Shown here: piece after piece, positions 12,901-25,439 of the stretch | Numbering within the stretch: position 1 is the stretch's first letter | How the letters are laid out: the number at the start of each line of letters is the position of its first letter | Assembly (NCBI GenBank): GCA_037893225.1 | Contig: JAZGUH010000363.1 | Coordinates: 1,240,001 to 1,304,000, forward strand | Direction of reading: 5' to 3' | Length of the DNA: 64,000 nt | DNA from: Hippasteria phrygiana | Taxonomy: Eukaryota > Echinodermata > Asteroidea > Valvatida > Goniasteridae | The notes under the pieces: model-generated | What the model was told of the DNA's origin: nothing | Databases searched by the model: none | What the model saw: the letters and a program-made list of their open reading frames with translations, nothing else | Program-made: the position numbers and the translations under genes

Positions 12901-14891
12901 TTTAGTGTGTGAAAAGCCCTGTCACACTCGGCAGTCCACAACTGACCAAATGACAGCCTACCATCCAAGTGCTTGCTGCCAACAGATTTTCTTGCTGACA
13001 CATCCCGCTGCTGGAACCCTGCAGTGAGCTGATGGAGAGGTTTAGCAATTTTGGAAAACCCTTTAATGAACCGGCGATAATAGCCACAAAATCCCAGGAA
13101 GGAGCGCAACTGTTTGACATTGTCTGGACGTGGCCATGACTTAATGGCCTCCACCTTTTCAGGATTGGTCTGGACACCCTCCTTTGACACAATGTGACCA
13201 AGATATTTCACTGAGGTGCAACACAATTGACACTTCTCCGGTGCTACCTTTAGGCCATACTGTGCCAGCTGATCAAGCGTCCTACCTAAGCGTTGCTCCA
13301 TCTCTTCCAGGGTTGAGGCGAATACAATAATATCATCCATGTACACAAGGACTTCCTCGAAATTCAGACCGGTCATACACTGTTCCATTAACCGTTGGAA
13401 TGTTGCGGGTGCCCCCTTTATGCCTTGGGGCATTCTCTCAAACTGGAAAAATCCAGCTGGGCACACAAATGCCGTCTTTTCCTTGTCTTGGGGCTTCATT
13501 GGGATCTGGTAATAACCCGATTTCAAGTCTAATACTGAAAACCACCTACACCCATGCAGACAATCAAGGGCATCCTGCACAACAGGGACTGTATACTGAT
13601 CAGGCAGAGTACGGGAGTTCAAAGTCCTGTAATCTACACATAGTCTCATTTGGCCATTCTTTTTACGGACAATGACAATTGGGGATGCATACTGACTCTT
13701 GGATGCAGTAATCACTCCAATATCCAACAATCGCTGCAAGTGATCCCTGAGATCCTTCAAGTCAGCTGGGGACACACGTCTTGACCTCTCACGAAAAGGC
13801 TGTTCGTTACTCAGTCGGATCTCATGCTGGATCCCCTCTGTAAGACCCACATCCCACTCATTCTTGGAGAAGACTTCCGACCTTTGGTGAGCAAGTTTCA
13901 GAAATCGACTACGCCACTCTTCACTAATAGGACCCCAAATGAAAGGCAGTTTAGCAAACTCATCCTCTGTCATCAGTGAATCACTGCTATGTAGGCTTCC
14001 TGAGTCCGGGGAACTTGCAGAGACTTTGCTACAATTAGCACTCGTGCTAATTTGAGATTCGCTCGTCCATGCAGGTATGAATGCACCTGCCAAAATGCAC
14101 TTGTTTGGCAGTCGTACGCCCTGTCCTGTGGGATTCATCAAACTCACACTGACTCTGTTGAACCCAGCATCAACTCTGACAAGTGAACACACTACCTCCA
14201 ATCCACTAGGCAACTTGCGAGGAGTGGTTGTGTCAATCAGTACTGTAGTTGGCCCTCCGACTCTGTTACGAAGTGTGGCAGCAACTGTCTTCATCGAATT
14301 TGCAGGAACTGTAAGTGTACCCCGAGAATGAAGTTTAATGACTCCAATGCGACCATCATGCCGAATCTTTTCTGATAGCTTGAAATCTCTGTATATCTTG
14401 GCACAGGTTGGGTGTACTTCTGTTTGTCCCTTCTTGTCTATCCTGTGGGAGTCTTTACCAAACACGGTCTGGTAACAATTTCGTAGGACACCAGAGTTTG
14501 TACCCACCACCAACTGATGTCTATCTGAATCTCTGCCATCGGGTACCACTAAAACAAGTGTCTGGAAAGATCCATTTGTGCCACAGAACCGAACATCAAA
14601 CCCTATATCAACTTGGGTCCATCCAAGATATGGCATTGTGCCATTTCCACCATGCCATAAAACCAGATCACTCATTGGATACAAAGTCCTACCCAGTCGC
14701 TGAAAGAAACTGTTACATATCAATGTCACTTGTGACCCTGTATCCAACAAGCAATGGGCTACCTTCCCATCAACATAGCCCTTCACAATGAGCTGTTCTC
14801 CTATCAAACCGGGAGGAACATCGGTGCCAACTGTACAACTTAGATTGGACCTTATTTCTTGGGCTTCTGAGCGGCCCCCCTCAGACGCCAT
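9918..14891 (-). pseudogene. pol: Gypsy-1 pol, copy 1 (one nonsense codon)
   Basis: This is a polyprotein of about 1,658 codons. The order is protease (LLDTGSQVTLI near residue 50), RT (VYMDDIIVFAS near 520), RNase H (LHIDASRDGLGAVL), zinc-binding HHCC (HDDLGHMGAERVV ... CLRC), integrase DDE core (CMDFLKLE, HSDQGREFDN, PERFNRTL) and a long acidic serine-rich tail ending TRLPPKRYTYDML. It overlaps gag by 40 bases in another frame, so ribosomal frameshifting is the likely route of expression. The only break is a TAG at 11141-11139 after VRGSEL, where copy 2 has a Gln codon. All downstream codons stay in frame to 9918. Confidence 0.92.
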
Positions 14892-16075
14892 TTTCCGTTT
14901 CCCTGAATGAACTTGATCAATGCACTGTTAACCTTCTCAACATCCGGCTCATTGGTGCATTTGGCCTTGTAATGACCTTCTTGGCCACACGCATAGCAGA
15001 AGTTGGGTCGGTTGAAGGTAGGAGCCCTCTTTTCATCAGCTACCTCAACGCCTGCGACTTGATGGAATGTTTTCGCTTCTGTCTTAACAGGACCTGAAGT
15101 AGTCCGGCGAGATGTCTTTGCCATCTGCTCCGCTTCCTCTCGTCTAACCATCTGCAGCAGTTGGAGGTATTGAGGGGGTTGTGAGATTTTGTCCTTCAAC
15201 TGCAAGTTGACCACAAGCAACTCATCGTAAAGGATGCCCTTTATGAACTGGGAGAGCAGCAAGCCATCTTTCTTCTCTCTCTCCACTCCACCTTTCCGGA
15301 TCAATATACGCAGAATGCCCTGAAGGCGAGCCAAATAGTCAGATGGGGTCTCTCCTTGTTGTTGATGACAGGAATGAAACATAACATGCAACTCGGTTGG
15401 AGATTCGGTTCCACCAAAGGCTAACTCCAGAGCAGCCAAATAATCATCTGAAGTCGCAGCTTGCTGGTCTCTTCGTAAATCTGAAATAATGTTTGCTGCA
15501 GGAGGGCGAAGGGCTTCTCGAACACGCCTTCTCTTTTCTTGATCGTCTTCTTCTTCCTCAAGCTGTCCCTTGGCTAACTCAATCCATGTCTCAAAAACAT
15601 CCTCATCTTTGGCTGGTGTCTTGCTCCCGGAAAACGGCCGTAGTTTTCTGCTGCTGTTTAGGGTGCAGCGTGCAAGGGCCTCCCCTAGCTGGTTACCAGA
15701 CGTTTTCTCTTTAGGTATCAAACCCCGGTCAACCAGATCTTGTACCCTAACTCGGCTCTTAATTACAACTCCCAACCGGTGAACTTTAAACCTCACCTGA
15801 CAGCCAGAGAGATTCAGTGTGACCTCGCCGGAAGAGGGCAGTACCACATCGGAAATATCTTTTTCAAACTCACACAGGAGCTGTGTAGTGTCATTTCTCT
15901 CCCTACGCGAGACACTGAGGAGATGTTGAATGAGTTTGGCAAGAGCGATAAGGATGTCCTCCGTGGTGTCAGTGAGGACGACAGCTGTTTTCAAGAGAAG
16001 GGCGTGGCTAGGACGAATATCCTCCTTTTTACACCACTCAGTTACGTCACGCTGAAATGCTGCCTCACTCGCCAT
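14852..16075 (-). CDS. gag: Gypsy-1 gag, copy 1
   Basis: This is a capsid/nucleocapsid polyprotein of 407 residues. It forms the particle that packages element RNA. The N-terminal half is helical. ETPSDYLARLQGILRIL is capsid-like. A CCHC zinc knuckle, CYACGQEGHYKAKC, lies near residue 360 before a basic tail. The ATG at 16075 is the first in frame. The last 40 bases overlap pol. The sequence is identical to the copy at 22023-23246 as far as I can read. Confidence 0.92.
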   Translation of the reverse strand: MASEAAFQRDVTEWCKKEDIRPSHALLLKTAVVLTDTTEDILIALAKLIQHLLSVSRRERNDTTQLLCEFEKDISDVVLPSSGEVTLNLSGCQVRFKVHRLGVVIKSRVRVQDLVDRGLIPKEKTSGNQLGEALARCTLNSSRKLRPFSGSKTPAKDEDVFETWIELAKGQLEEEEDDQEKRRRVREALRPPAANIISDLRRDQQAATSDDYLAALELAFGGTESPTELHVMFHSCHQQQGETPSDYLARLQGILRILIRKGGVEREKKDGLLLSQFIKGILYDELLVVNLQLKDKISQPPQYLQLLQMVRREEAEQMAKTSRRTTSGPVKTEAKTFHQVAGVEVADEKRAPTFNRPNFCYACGQEGHYKAKCTNEPDVEKVNSALIKFIQGNGKWRLRGAAQKPKK

Positions 16076-16276
16076 TGCTTACTGCTGAACTTAACTTGCA
16101 ATCAAACTGTGCACCTGAAACTTTGCCTAGCTAAATTAGAAAAAAAATGGTAAATTGTGCAACTGTTGGCTCTCAGTACATATGCAAATAATCAGATATT
16201 GAAATAAATAAAAACGACAGGTAGTTGCAAAATACACACCAAAATATTTCCCTGATAAATCCTACTTCAAACAAAT

Positions 16277-16296
16277 GGGTCCTGGCAAGGTCGCCA
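16277..16296 (-). other. Gypsy-1 primer-binding site (copy 1)
   Basis: Four bases inside the LTR the minus strand reads TGGCGACCTTGCCAGGACCC. This begins with the TGG that pairs with a tRNA CCA end. The TGGCGACC start resembles arginine tRNA primer sites, but I cannot assign the tRNA. The same site is at 23448-23467 in copy 2. Confidence 0.7.
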
Positions 16297-16300
16297 AAAT

Positions 16301-17074
16301 TGTAACCCGTTTAAGGTAGGACACAGGAAAATTACCATAAAATAAATTGCAATCAGTTTTATTCGCAACAATAATTCTGTTTGGCCAAACGATCAATCAA
16401 TATAATCAATACAATCGAATTAGAAAGGATATTTTAAAAGGATATTGTATAACAACGCGTAAACAATAAATGCCGGCCGGCAAATGCAAAGTTCACAACT
16501 GGAGCTCCGAACGTGTCAATGTCCAATTTCCACTCTGGGCAATCCCCCACGACGACTCCTACGAGACCGCAGACGACTCCTACGAGACAGCAGACGACTC
16601 CTACGAGACAGCAGGGTGACCCAAGAAGGAGATGGGCAGAACAGTTTATCAAACTCAGCTTGCGGACTATCTCCACAAATAGTGCCACAGTCCAGAGGAT
16701 CCAACCAACACTCGCATGGTTGTTCGGTGTCTGGCAATTACAGGCAGTTAACGTCGGTGAAGCATTACCAGATTTACTTGGCTAGGGAACTCTCTCTGGT
16801 TGCTCAAAGAATCCCACAGTGAGGACTGCACACGATACTGAGAAGTTCCTGAGAGCCAACAGTAGGCTAAAGGAGTTGGTGATAATCAAATCACAAGATG
16901 ATAATCAAATCACAATAAAAAAACAATGTTAACAATGAGATGGCTGTTGATACTTTTGAGCAAAGTTTCTGCAGACGAAAACTTTTGGATACACAATGGC
17001 GAGAATATAGCAAGTACACCGCTGTCGCATGAGGGCGCTGTTGCACTTTCGCTGTCGCTGAGCGCTGGGCTACA
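16301..17074 (-). repeat. Gypsy-1 LTR, middle (shared)
   Basis: 774 bases, indistinguishable by eye from the left LTR. It serves as 5' LTR for the unit at 9907-16300 and as 3' LTR for the unit at 17075-23471. It has a primer-site side to its left and a purine tract (17075-17087) to its right. Confidence 0.9.
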
Positions 17075-17085
17075 ATCCCCCCTTT

Positions 17086-20000
17086 CTAAACATGTTGTAT
17101 CGTCCCGATAATCTGCCCGTTTGTAGATGAGAGAAAGGACCTACAGAACTCCGGAATCCAACTATTCCACTCCTTAGCCTGCACAGTTCTGCAAGTAGGT
17201 TGACCCAACATATCATAAGTGTATCGTTTAGGTGGTAACCTAGTTCTAGTTGGACGTGATGGATGGTTTTGTAAGGACCCTTCTTCATCCTCTTCAGAAT
17301 CCTGGGGATGTGGACCCCCTTCAGACTCGGACTGTGTCTCTGAACCAAAAGAAAGAGGCTCGTGGCACAAATCATCAACCACTGAACTGCTTGGGCTACC
17401 ATCACCATCACCAACTTTCATCCCAGCTTCAAGTGAGTGTTTATCGGAAGTATCAGAATTGGGCTCCACATCAATGCCACTAACCTCACCTACTGCAGAA
17501 ATTTGGGGTTTACCCCCAGAGTCAACACATACAGGAGAATCGGAAGGTCCCTCCACATCACAACTTGATAAAGCCTCTCCTGCTTCCGCTGTGGGGGTGG
17601 TGGTGTTGTCCAAACTAGTAGACTGGCCAACAGGTGCAACCTCTTCCATGAAGGAACTACTTCCTTCGATGGGAGCCTCTGTTGAATCTGTCCCCCAATT
17701 AGCTATATCTAACAATGAATCATTTACTTCCAGAGCTACAGAAGTATCCTGCTCAACTGAACTCACTGATGGAGCTAAAGGAACACCTGTGGGAACAAAT
17801 ACCGCTGCATCCACTCTCAATTTATCCTGCTCAACCTTGTCACAACTCGGTTTAGTAACTGCATGGGGACTGGTATGTGGTTTAACCCCTGATTCCTCAA
17901 CAAAATCACACAGATGAGCAATCCTCTCTGGGTTTCCACCTTTAGGCCAAACAACGACAATTTCCTGCTCTTCAAGATCAGGAGTTGCATCAACCTCATC
18001 ACTCTGGTCAGGTGTTGGCAGTGCTGATGATTTCGAAATTGACTTTTGCACCTTCTGACCGACGGGTTTCTGACCCTTAACGGCTATGACTGGAGGGCAT
18101 GCTTCAGGAGCGATGCCACCAATGGGCAAGATCATATTCCTGTGGAGTGTTTTCACTGCGCCAGGCTGAGACTCGGACTTGACCCTGTACACTGGAATAT
18201 TATCATCAGGGCGCCATGCAACAACATGGACCTTTTGATTCCATTTGTCTGCAATTTTATGTGGCCCTTTGAAACCAACATTTCTGATGAGTACCCGGTC
18301 ACCAATCTGCAACTCACTTCCTCGCACTCTCATATCATAGCGTTTCTTATTGGCAGCCGCTGATTTAGCAGATTCTTCTGTCGCAAGTCGATATGCACTC
18401 TCCAAGTTACGTCTCAGATTCTGAACATATTTTGAGTGCTCTTTGTGTGTCACACCATTGGGAGCTGTGCCAAAACACACATCAATGGGGAGTCGAGCTT
18501 CCCTCCCGAACATTATATGGTAGGGGGAAAACCCTGTGCTGTCATTTCTCGTTGAATTATAGGCATGCACCAGAGGTGCTACAAACTTACTCCAAGTAGG
18601 CTTCTTGTCCACGGGCAGAGTGCCCAACATGTTAAGCAAGGTGCGGTTAAACCGCTCAGGTTGTGGATCGCCCTGTGGGTGGTAGGGGGTTGTCCGGGAT
18701 TTGGACATCCCCAGAAGAGAGGCAAGTTCCTTGATGAGGTTGTTGTCAAACTCTCGACCTTGATCTGAGTGGAGACGTTTTGGTAGTCCGTAATGTAAGA
18801 AGTACTGTTCCCACAACACCCTCGCAACAGTTCTGGATGATTTATCCCTGGTAGGCACAGCTTGTGCATATCTTGAGAAATGATCGGTTATGACTAAGAT
18901 GTACTGGTACCCACTCCTATCGGATTCCAGCTTAAGAAAATCCATGCAAACTAACTCAAGTGGAGAACTGGTTTTGATATTCACCAAGGGCGCAGCTACC
19001 TTTTGGGTTGTCTTTCGAGACACACACCTGAGGCAATGAGAAATCCAATCCTCTATCTCAGAAGTCATCTTGGGCCAGTAAAACCGCTGTCTAGCCAAAC
19101 CGACCACCCTCTCTGCTCCCATGTGACCCAGGTCATCATGAAGTCCTCGCACTGCCTGCTCCCGAAACTTCTTGGGCAATACCAACTGAAAAGTCTCATC
19201 ACCAGCTGGACTAATGACTCGGCGATGCAAAATCCCATCTCTCAAAACCAACTTGTCAAATTGTGCTGACATCAGTCTCTCCTGAGGAGTCATGTCAGCC
19301 ACAACTTTTGGTTTCTTTCCCTCTATGACTGCCGGGAGAATCCTTTTGATAGTTTCATCATTGGCTTGTTCTTTCTTCCAATCCACTGGTTCACAAGACA
19401 CACGTCCACCTGGAGTAGAATACAATGTAGGAATAGCTTCAGTACTCAGGGCCAAGGAATGCACCAAAGGATAAGTGGTGGTTTCAACGACTCCACTACC
19501 TGCAGAGCTTGCCAAAAGGCTGGCAGAAATAGCATGGATGACTTCAACATCACATTGCTTTTCAGCGTCGCCATTCTCACCCTGCAGGCGAGCTTCAAGG
19601 ATGTGGATCTTTTCTCTCTGATCGGCAATGTCGTGGTCTCTGAAGTGTGGCCGCCGGGACAGTGCATCAGCATCTCGGTTGCATGGTCCAGGCTTGTAGT
19701 GCAAGGTGAAATCAAACACAGTGAGGGCGGCGAGCCAGCGATGGCCTGTGGCATCAAGTTTTGCTGTGGTGAGTATGTAAGTAAGGGGGTTATTGTCTGT
19801 GTACACCTTCGTCCCTTTTGCTGTGTATAGGTAGTCCTTGAATTTGTCAGTGATGGACCACTTCAGTGCTAAAAATTCTAGCTTATGGGCCGGGTAGTTC
19901 CTTTCAGTGCGAGTCAACCCTCTGCTGGCATAAGCTACTGGGCACAGTTTTCCTGCTGATTCCTGACACAAAACGGCCCCAAGTCCATCACGAGAAGCAT

Positions 20001-22062
20001 CTATATGCAACACAAACGGCTGAGTTACATCTGCAAAGGCCAACACAGGAGCACTACACATCTTCTTCTTTAGTGTGTGAAAAGCCCTGTCACACTCGGC
20101 AGTCCACAACTGACCAAATGACAGCCTACCATCCAAGTGCTTGCTGCCAACAGATTTTCTTGCTGACACATCCCGCTGCTGGAACCCTGCAGTGAGCTGA
20201 TGGAGAGGTTTAGCAATTTTGGAAAACCCTTTAATGAACCGGCGATAATAGCCACAAAATCCCAGGAAGGAGCGCAACTGTTTGACATTGTCTGGACGTG
20301 GCCATGACTTAATGGCCTCCACCTTTTCAGGATTGGTCTGGACACCCTCCTTTGTGACACAATGTGACCAAGATATTTCACTGAGGTGCAACACAATTGA
20401 CACTTCTCCGGTGCTACCTTTAGGCCATACTGTGCCAGCTGATCAAGCGTCCTACCTAAGCGTTGCTCCATCTCTTCCAGGGTTGAGGCGAATACAATAA
20501 TATCATCCATGTACACAAGGACTTCCTCGAAATTCAGACCGGTCATACACTGTTCCATTAACCGTTGGAATGTTGCGGGTGCCCCCTTTATGCCTTGGGG
20601 CATTCTCTCAAACTGGAAAAAATCCAGCTGGGCACACAAATGCCGTCTTTTCCTTGTCTTGGGGCTTCATTGGGATCTGGTAATAACCCGATTTCAAGTC
20701 TAATACTGAAAACCACCTACACCCATGCAGACAATCAAGGGCATCCTGCACAACAGGGACTGTATACTGATCAGGCAGAGTACGGGAGTTCAAAGTCCTG
20801 TAATCTACACATAGTCTCATTTGGCCATTCTTTTTACGGACAATGACAATTGGGGATGCATACTGACTCTTGGATGCAGTAATCACTCCAATATCCAACA
20901 ATCGCTGCAAGTGATCCCTGAGATCCTTCAAGTCAGCTGGGGACACACGTCTTGACCTCTCACGAAAAGGCTGTTCGTTACTCAGTCGGATCTCATGCTG
21001 GATCCCCTCTGTAAGACCCACATCCCACTCATTCTTGGAGAAGACTTCCGACCTTTGGTGAGCAAGTTTCAGAAATCGACTACGCCACTCTTCACTAATA
21101 GGACCACAAATGAAAGGCAGTTTAGCAAACTCATCCTCTGTCATCAGTGAATCACTGCTATGTAGGCTTCCTGAGTCCGGGGAACTTGCAGAGACTTTGC
21201 TACAATTAGCACTCGTGCTAATTTGAGATTCGCTCGTCCATGCAGGTATGAATGCACCTGCCAAAATGCACTTGTTTGGCAGTCGTACGCCCTGTCCTGT
21301 GGGATTCATCAAACTCACACTGACTCTGTTGAACCCAGCATCAACTCTGACAAGTGAACACACTACCTCCAATCCACTAGGCAACTTGCGAGGAGTGGTT
21401 GTGTCAATCAGTACTGTAGTTGGCCCTCCGACTCTGTTACGAAGTGTGGCAGCAACTGTCTTCATCGAATTTGCAGGAACTGTAAGTGTACCCCGAGAAT
21501 GAAGTTTAATGACTCCAATGCGACCATCATGCCGAATCTTTTCTGATAGCTTGAAATCTCTGTATATCTTGGCACAGGTTGGGTGTACTTCTGTTTGTCC
21601 CTTCTTGTCTATCCTGTGGGAGTCTTTACCAAACACGGTCTGGTAACAATTTCGTAGGACACCAGAGTTTGTACCCACCACCAACTGATGTCTATCTGAA
21701 TCTCTGCCATCGGGTACCACTAAAACAAGTGTCTGGAAAGATCCATTTGTGCCACAGAACCGAACATCAAACCCTATATCAACTTGGGTCCATCCAAGAT
21801 ATGGCATTGTGCCATTTCCACCATGCCATAAAACCAGATCACTCATTGGATACAAAGTCCTACCCAGTCGCTGAAAGAAACTGTTACATATCAATGTCAC
21901 TTGTGATCCTGTATCCAACAAGCAATGGGCTACCTTCCCATCAACATAGCCCTTCACAATGAGCTGTTCTCCTATCAAACCGGGAGGAACATCGGTGCCA
22001 ACTGTACAACTTAGATTGGACCTTATTTCTTGGGCTTCTGAGCGGCCCCCCTCAGACGCCAT
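17086..22062 (-). pseudogene. pol: Gypsy-1 pol, copy 2 (two frameshifts in RT)
   Basis: The same polyprotein as copy 1, but the RT is broken. One extra A in the run at 20617-20622 ends the first frame (protease and RT start, 20608-22062). The RT centre with VYMDDIIVFAS is in a second frame (about 20405-20639). An extra TG near 20355 shifts again to the long frame 17086-20403, which carries RNase H, integrase and tail. Here the codon that is nonsense in copy 1 is CAG, so integrase and tail read through. The two copies therefore carry different defects. Confidence 0.9.
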
Positions 22063-23246
22063 TTTCCGTTTCCCTGAATGAACTTGATCAATGCACTGTT
22101 AACCTTCTCAACATCCGGCTCATTGGTGCATTTGGCCTTGTAATGACCTTCTTGGCCACACGCATAGCAGAAGTTGGGTCGGTTGAAGGTAGGAGCCCTC
22201 TTTTCATCAGCTACCTCAACGCCTGCGACTTGATGGAATGTTTTCGCTTCTGTCTTAACAGGACCTGAAGTAGTCCGGCGAGATGTCTTTGCCATCTGCT
22301 CCGCTTCCTCTCGTCTAACCATCTGCAGCAGTTGGAGGTATTGAGGGGGTTGTGAGATTTTGTCCTTCAACTGCAAGTTGACCACAAGCAACTCATCGTA
22401 AAGGATGCCCTTTATGAACTGGGAGAGCAGCAAGCCATCTTTCTTCTCTCTCTCCACTCCACCTTTCCGGATCAATATACGCAGAATGCCCTGAAGGCGA
22501 GCCAAATAGTCAGATGGGGTCTCTCCTTGTTGTTGATGACAGGAATGAAACATAACATGCAACTCGGTTGGAGATTCGGTTCCACCAAAGGCTAACTCCA
22601 GAGCAGCCAAATAATCATCTGAAGTCGCAGCTTGCTGGTCTCTTCGTAAATCTGAAATAATGTTTGCTGCAGGAGGGCGAAGGGCTTCTCGAACACGCCT
22701 TCTCTTTTCTTGATCGTCTTCTTCTTCCTCAAGCTGTCCCTTGGCTAACTCAATCCATGTCTCAAAAACATCCTCATCTTTGGCTGGTGTCTTGCTCCCG
22801 GAAAACGGCCGTAGTTTTCTGCTGCTGTTTAGGGTGCAGCGTGCAAGGGCCTCCCCTAGCTGGTTACCAGACGTTTTCTCTTTAGGTATCAAACCCCGGT
22901 CAACCAGATCTTGTACCCTAACTCGGCTCTTAATTACAACTCCCAACCGGTGAACTTTAAACCTCACCTGACAGCCAGAGAGATTCAGTGTGACCTCGCC
23001 GGAAGAGGGCAGTACCACATCGGAAATATCTTTTTCAAACTCACACAGGAGCTGTGTAGTGTCATTTCTCTCCCTACGCGAGACACTGAGGAGATGTTGA
23101 ATGAGTTTGGCAAGAGCGATAAGGATGTCCTCCGTGGTGTCAGTGAGGACGACAGCTGTTTTCAAGAGAAGGGCGTGGCTAGGACGAATATCCTCCTTTT
23201 TACACCACTCAGTTACGTCACGCTGAAATGCTGCCTCACTCGCCAT
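22023..23246 (-). CDS. gag: Gypsy-1 gag, copy 2
   Basis: A 407-residue Gag identical in translation to copy 1, with the same CYACGQEGHYKAKC knuckle and the same 40-base overlap with pol. Intact. Confidence 0.92.
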   Translation of the reverse strand: MASEAAFQRDVTEWCKKEDIRPSHALLLKTAVVLTDTTEDILIALAKLIQHLLSVSRRERNDTTQLLCEFEKDISDVVLPSSGEVTLNLSGCQVRFKVHRLGVVIKSRVRVQDLVDRGLIPKEKTSGNQLGEALARCTLNSSRKLRPFSGSKTPAKDEDVFETWIELAKGQLEEEEDDQEKRRRVREALRPPAANIISDLRRDQQAATSDDYLAALELAFGGTESPTELHVMFHSCHQQQGETPSDYLARLQGILRILIRKGGVEREKKDGLLLSQFIKGILYDELLVVNLQLKDKISQPPQYLQLLQMVRREEAEQMAKTSRRTTSGPVKTEAKTFHQVAGVEVADEKRAPTFNRPNFCYACGQEGHYKAKCTNEPDVEKVNSALIKFIQGNGKWRLRGAAQKPKK

Positions 23247-23471
23247 TGCTTACTGCTGAACTTAACTTGCAATCAAACTGTGCACCTGAAACTTTGCCTA
23301 GCTAAATTAGAAAAAAAATGGTAAATTGTGCAACTGTTGGCTCTCAGTACATATGCAAATAATCAGATATTGAAATAAATAAAAACGACAGGTAGTTGCA
23401 AAATACACACCAAAATATTTCCCTGATAAATCCTACTTCAAACAAATGGGTCCTGGCAAGGTCGCCAAAAT

Positions 23472-24247
23472 TGTAACCCGTTTAAGGTAGGACACAGGAA
23501 AATTACCATAAAATAAATTGCAATCAGTTTTATTCGCAACAATAATTCTGTTTGGCCAAACGATCAATCAATATAATCAATACAATCGAATTAGAAAGGA
23601 TATTTTAAAAGGATATTGTATAACAACGCGTAAACAATAAATGCCGGCCGGCAAATGCAAAGTTCACAACTGGAGCTCCGAACGTGTCAATGTCCAATTT
23701 CCACTCTGGGCAATCCCCCACGACGACTCCTACGAGACCGCAGACGACTCCTACGAGACAGCAGACGACTCCTACGAGACAGCAGGGTGACCCAAGAAGG
23801 AGATGGGCAGAACAGTTTATCAAACTCAGCTTGCGGACTATCTCCACAAATAGTGCCACAGTCCAGAGGATCCAACCAACACTCGCATGGTTGTTCGGTG
23901 TCTGGCAATTACAGGCAGTTAACGTCGGTGAAGCAATTCACCAGATTTACTTGGCTAGGGAACTCTCTCTGGTTGCTCAAAGAATCCCACAGTGAGGACT
24001 GCACACGATACTGAGAAATTCCTGAGAGCCAACAGTAGGCTAAAGGAGTTGGTGATAATCAAATCACAAGATGATAATCAAATCACAATAAAAAAACAAT
24101 GTTAACAATGAGATGGCTGTTGATACTTTTGAGCAAAGTTTCTGCAGACGAAAACTTTTGGATACACAATGGCGAGAATATAGCAAGTACACCGCTGTCG
24201 CATGAGGGCGCTGTTGCACTTTCGCTGTCGCTGAGCGCTGGGCTACA
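23472..24247 (-). repeat. Gypsy-1 LTR, right (5' LTR of copy 2)
   Basis: 776 bases. It differs from the other two by a few changes, for example GCAATTCACCAG where they read GCATTACCAG near 23933, and GAGAAATTCC for GAGAAGTTCC near 24014. It ends at GGGCTACA and is followed by the TACA target duplication. Confidence 0.9.
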
Positions 24248-24251
24248 TACA

Positions 24252-25096
24252 GTACATCCACGTTTTTTTCAAACGGTATTATATTACACGTCCCGTCGAC
24301 CGCAGGCGCATTTTGCATAATTGGGGCAATCGGTCAAACTTAACCATGGAGGTCAGACCAGTCACGTGATATGAATGATGCATGTTTAGCCACGATTTCC
24401 ATAGTCGGGTCCCGCCCTCAAAAGTAGAAATATCCAAGACGTTACTGTAACTCCGTGATTGATCGCGCGCACGCCTGCCGGTGACAGCCTGTAAATTGCG
24501 CCCTCTGTTGATGACAAGTATCAGACAGTAACGTCTTGGAACCAAGAATAGTGTATACTATGCATGTGATTACAACTAGGCCTATGTGTGCACTAGATTA
24601 TACACACATACGTACACACATATTATGTGTACGTGCACTGTATATATCTCCGAGGACAAGAGAAGAAAGGAAACACAAAGAATCCTTTCAGTCCTCGAAC
24701 GTAGAGTCTTTTGTTGAAATCGGTCCTCGAACGTAAGGATACGTGCTTAGTCTATGGGGGTTGGTTATATTAAAGGAACAATAGGAAACACAAAGCATTG
24801 TCCTCGGACGTATTGGGGAAGTACGACTGTGTGTGTGTACGGTGTAGCTTTTGGCCGAGTCGTTATGATGCAATAACGATTGAAACTCGACTCGCGGGTC
24901 TGTACGTTATAACTTAGACCATGGAGGTATACCTCCATGCTTAGACTTAGGCCTAATTGTTTCAAGTCAGAAATTGTCATGTGAATGGTTAACTGAATGG
25001 TTAATTAGAAGTGTTATACTTGTTTTCATTGTGTGCGGGTAATATTACTTATGGCACATTGACACTGAGAGAATGTATGTGTAATTTAGAATTAAT
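24252..25096. other. non-coding; small inverted repeat
   Basis: No gene seen. CCAAGACGTTACTGT (24433-24447) and its inverse ACAGTAACGTCTTGG (24525-24539) form a 15-bp stem around about 77 bases, a MITE-like foldback. A segment with TCCTCGAACGTA repeated (24693, 24725) follows. Confidence 0.45.
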
Positions 25097-25130
25097 TTTT
25101 TAAATCAGATTTTTTACATTTTTATCGATT

Positions 25131-25340
25131 TTTAATTCCCACGGGGAATTTCCCATGCTCCGCGTTGGTAATTTCCCATGCCCCCGGTGGGTAATTTCCC
25201 ATGCCCCCCGTGGGTAATTTCCCATTCCCCCAGGGGTAATTTCCCATGGCCCCTGTGGGTAATTTCCCATGCCCCGTGGGTAATTTCCCATGCCCCGGCG
25301 TGGGTAATTTCCCATGCCCCCCGTGGGTAATTTCCCACGA
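25131..25340. repeat. right-hand copy of the 22-23-bp CCCGTGGGTAATTTCCCATG array
   Basis: About nine tandem units of the same 22-23-base sequence as in 4000-4250. It is bordered on both sides by near-identical AT-rich flanks (TTTTTAAATCA and TTTTATCGATT, at 25097-25130 and 25343-25385). This places the same repeat family at both ends of the 22.3-kb insertion. Confidence 0.9.
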
Positions 25341-25439
25341 ATTCATTTTTTTAATCAAATTTTTAAAAATTTTATCGATTGTTAATTTTTCTCGTGTCAA
25401 TTGCATCTGATAATTAACATCAATTCAATTACCCACCAT

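Larger units (their letters stand above)
9133..24247 (-). mobile_element. Ty3/Gypsy tandem: LTR-internal-LTR-internal-LTR
   Basis: Three LTRs (9133-9906, 16301-17074, 23472-24247) enclose two nearly identical 6.4-kb interiors, both read on the minus strand. The middle LTR is shared. The 4-bp sequence TACA flanks only the outermost ends (9129-9132 and 24248-24251). This is what one insertion later enlarged by LTR-LTR unequal exchange would leave. Each unit has gag, and pol in the order protease-RT-RNase H-integrase, so it is Ty3/Gypsy. The two coding copies differ at a few bases, but each is separately broken. Confidence 0.92.
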
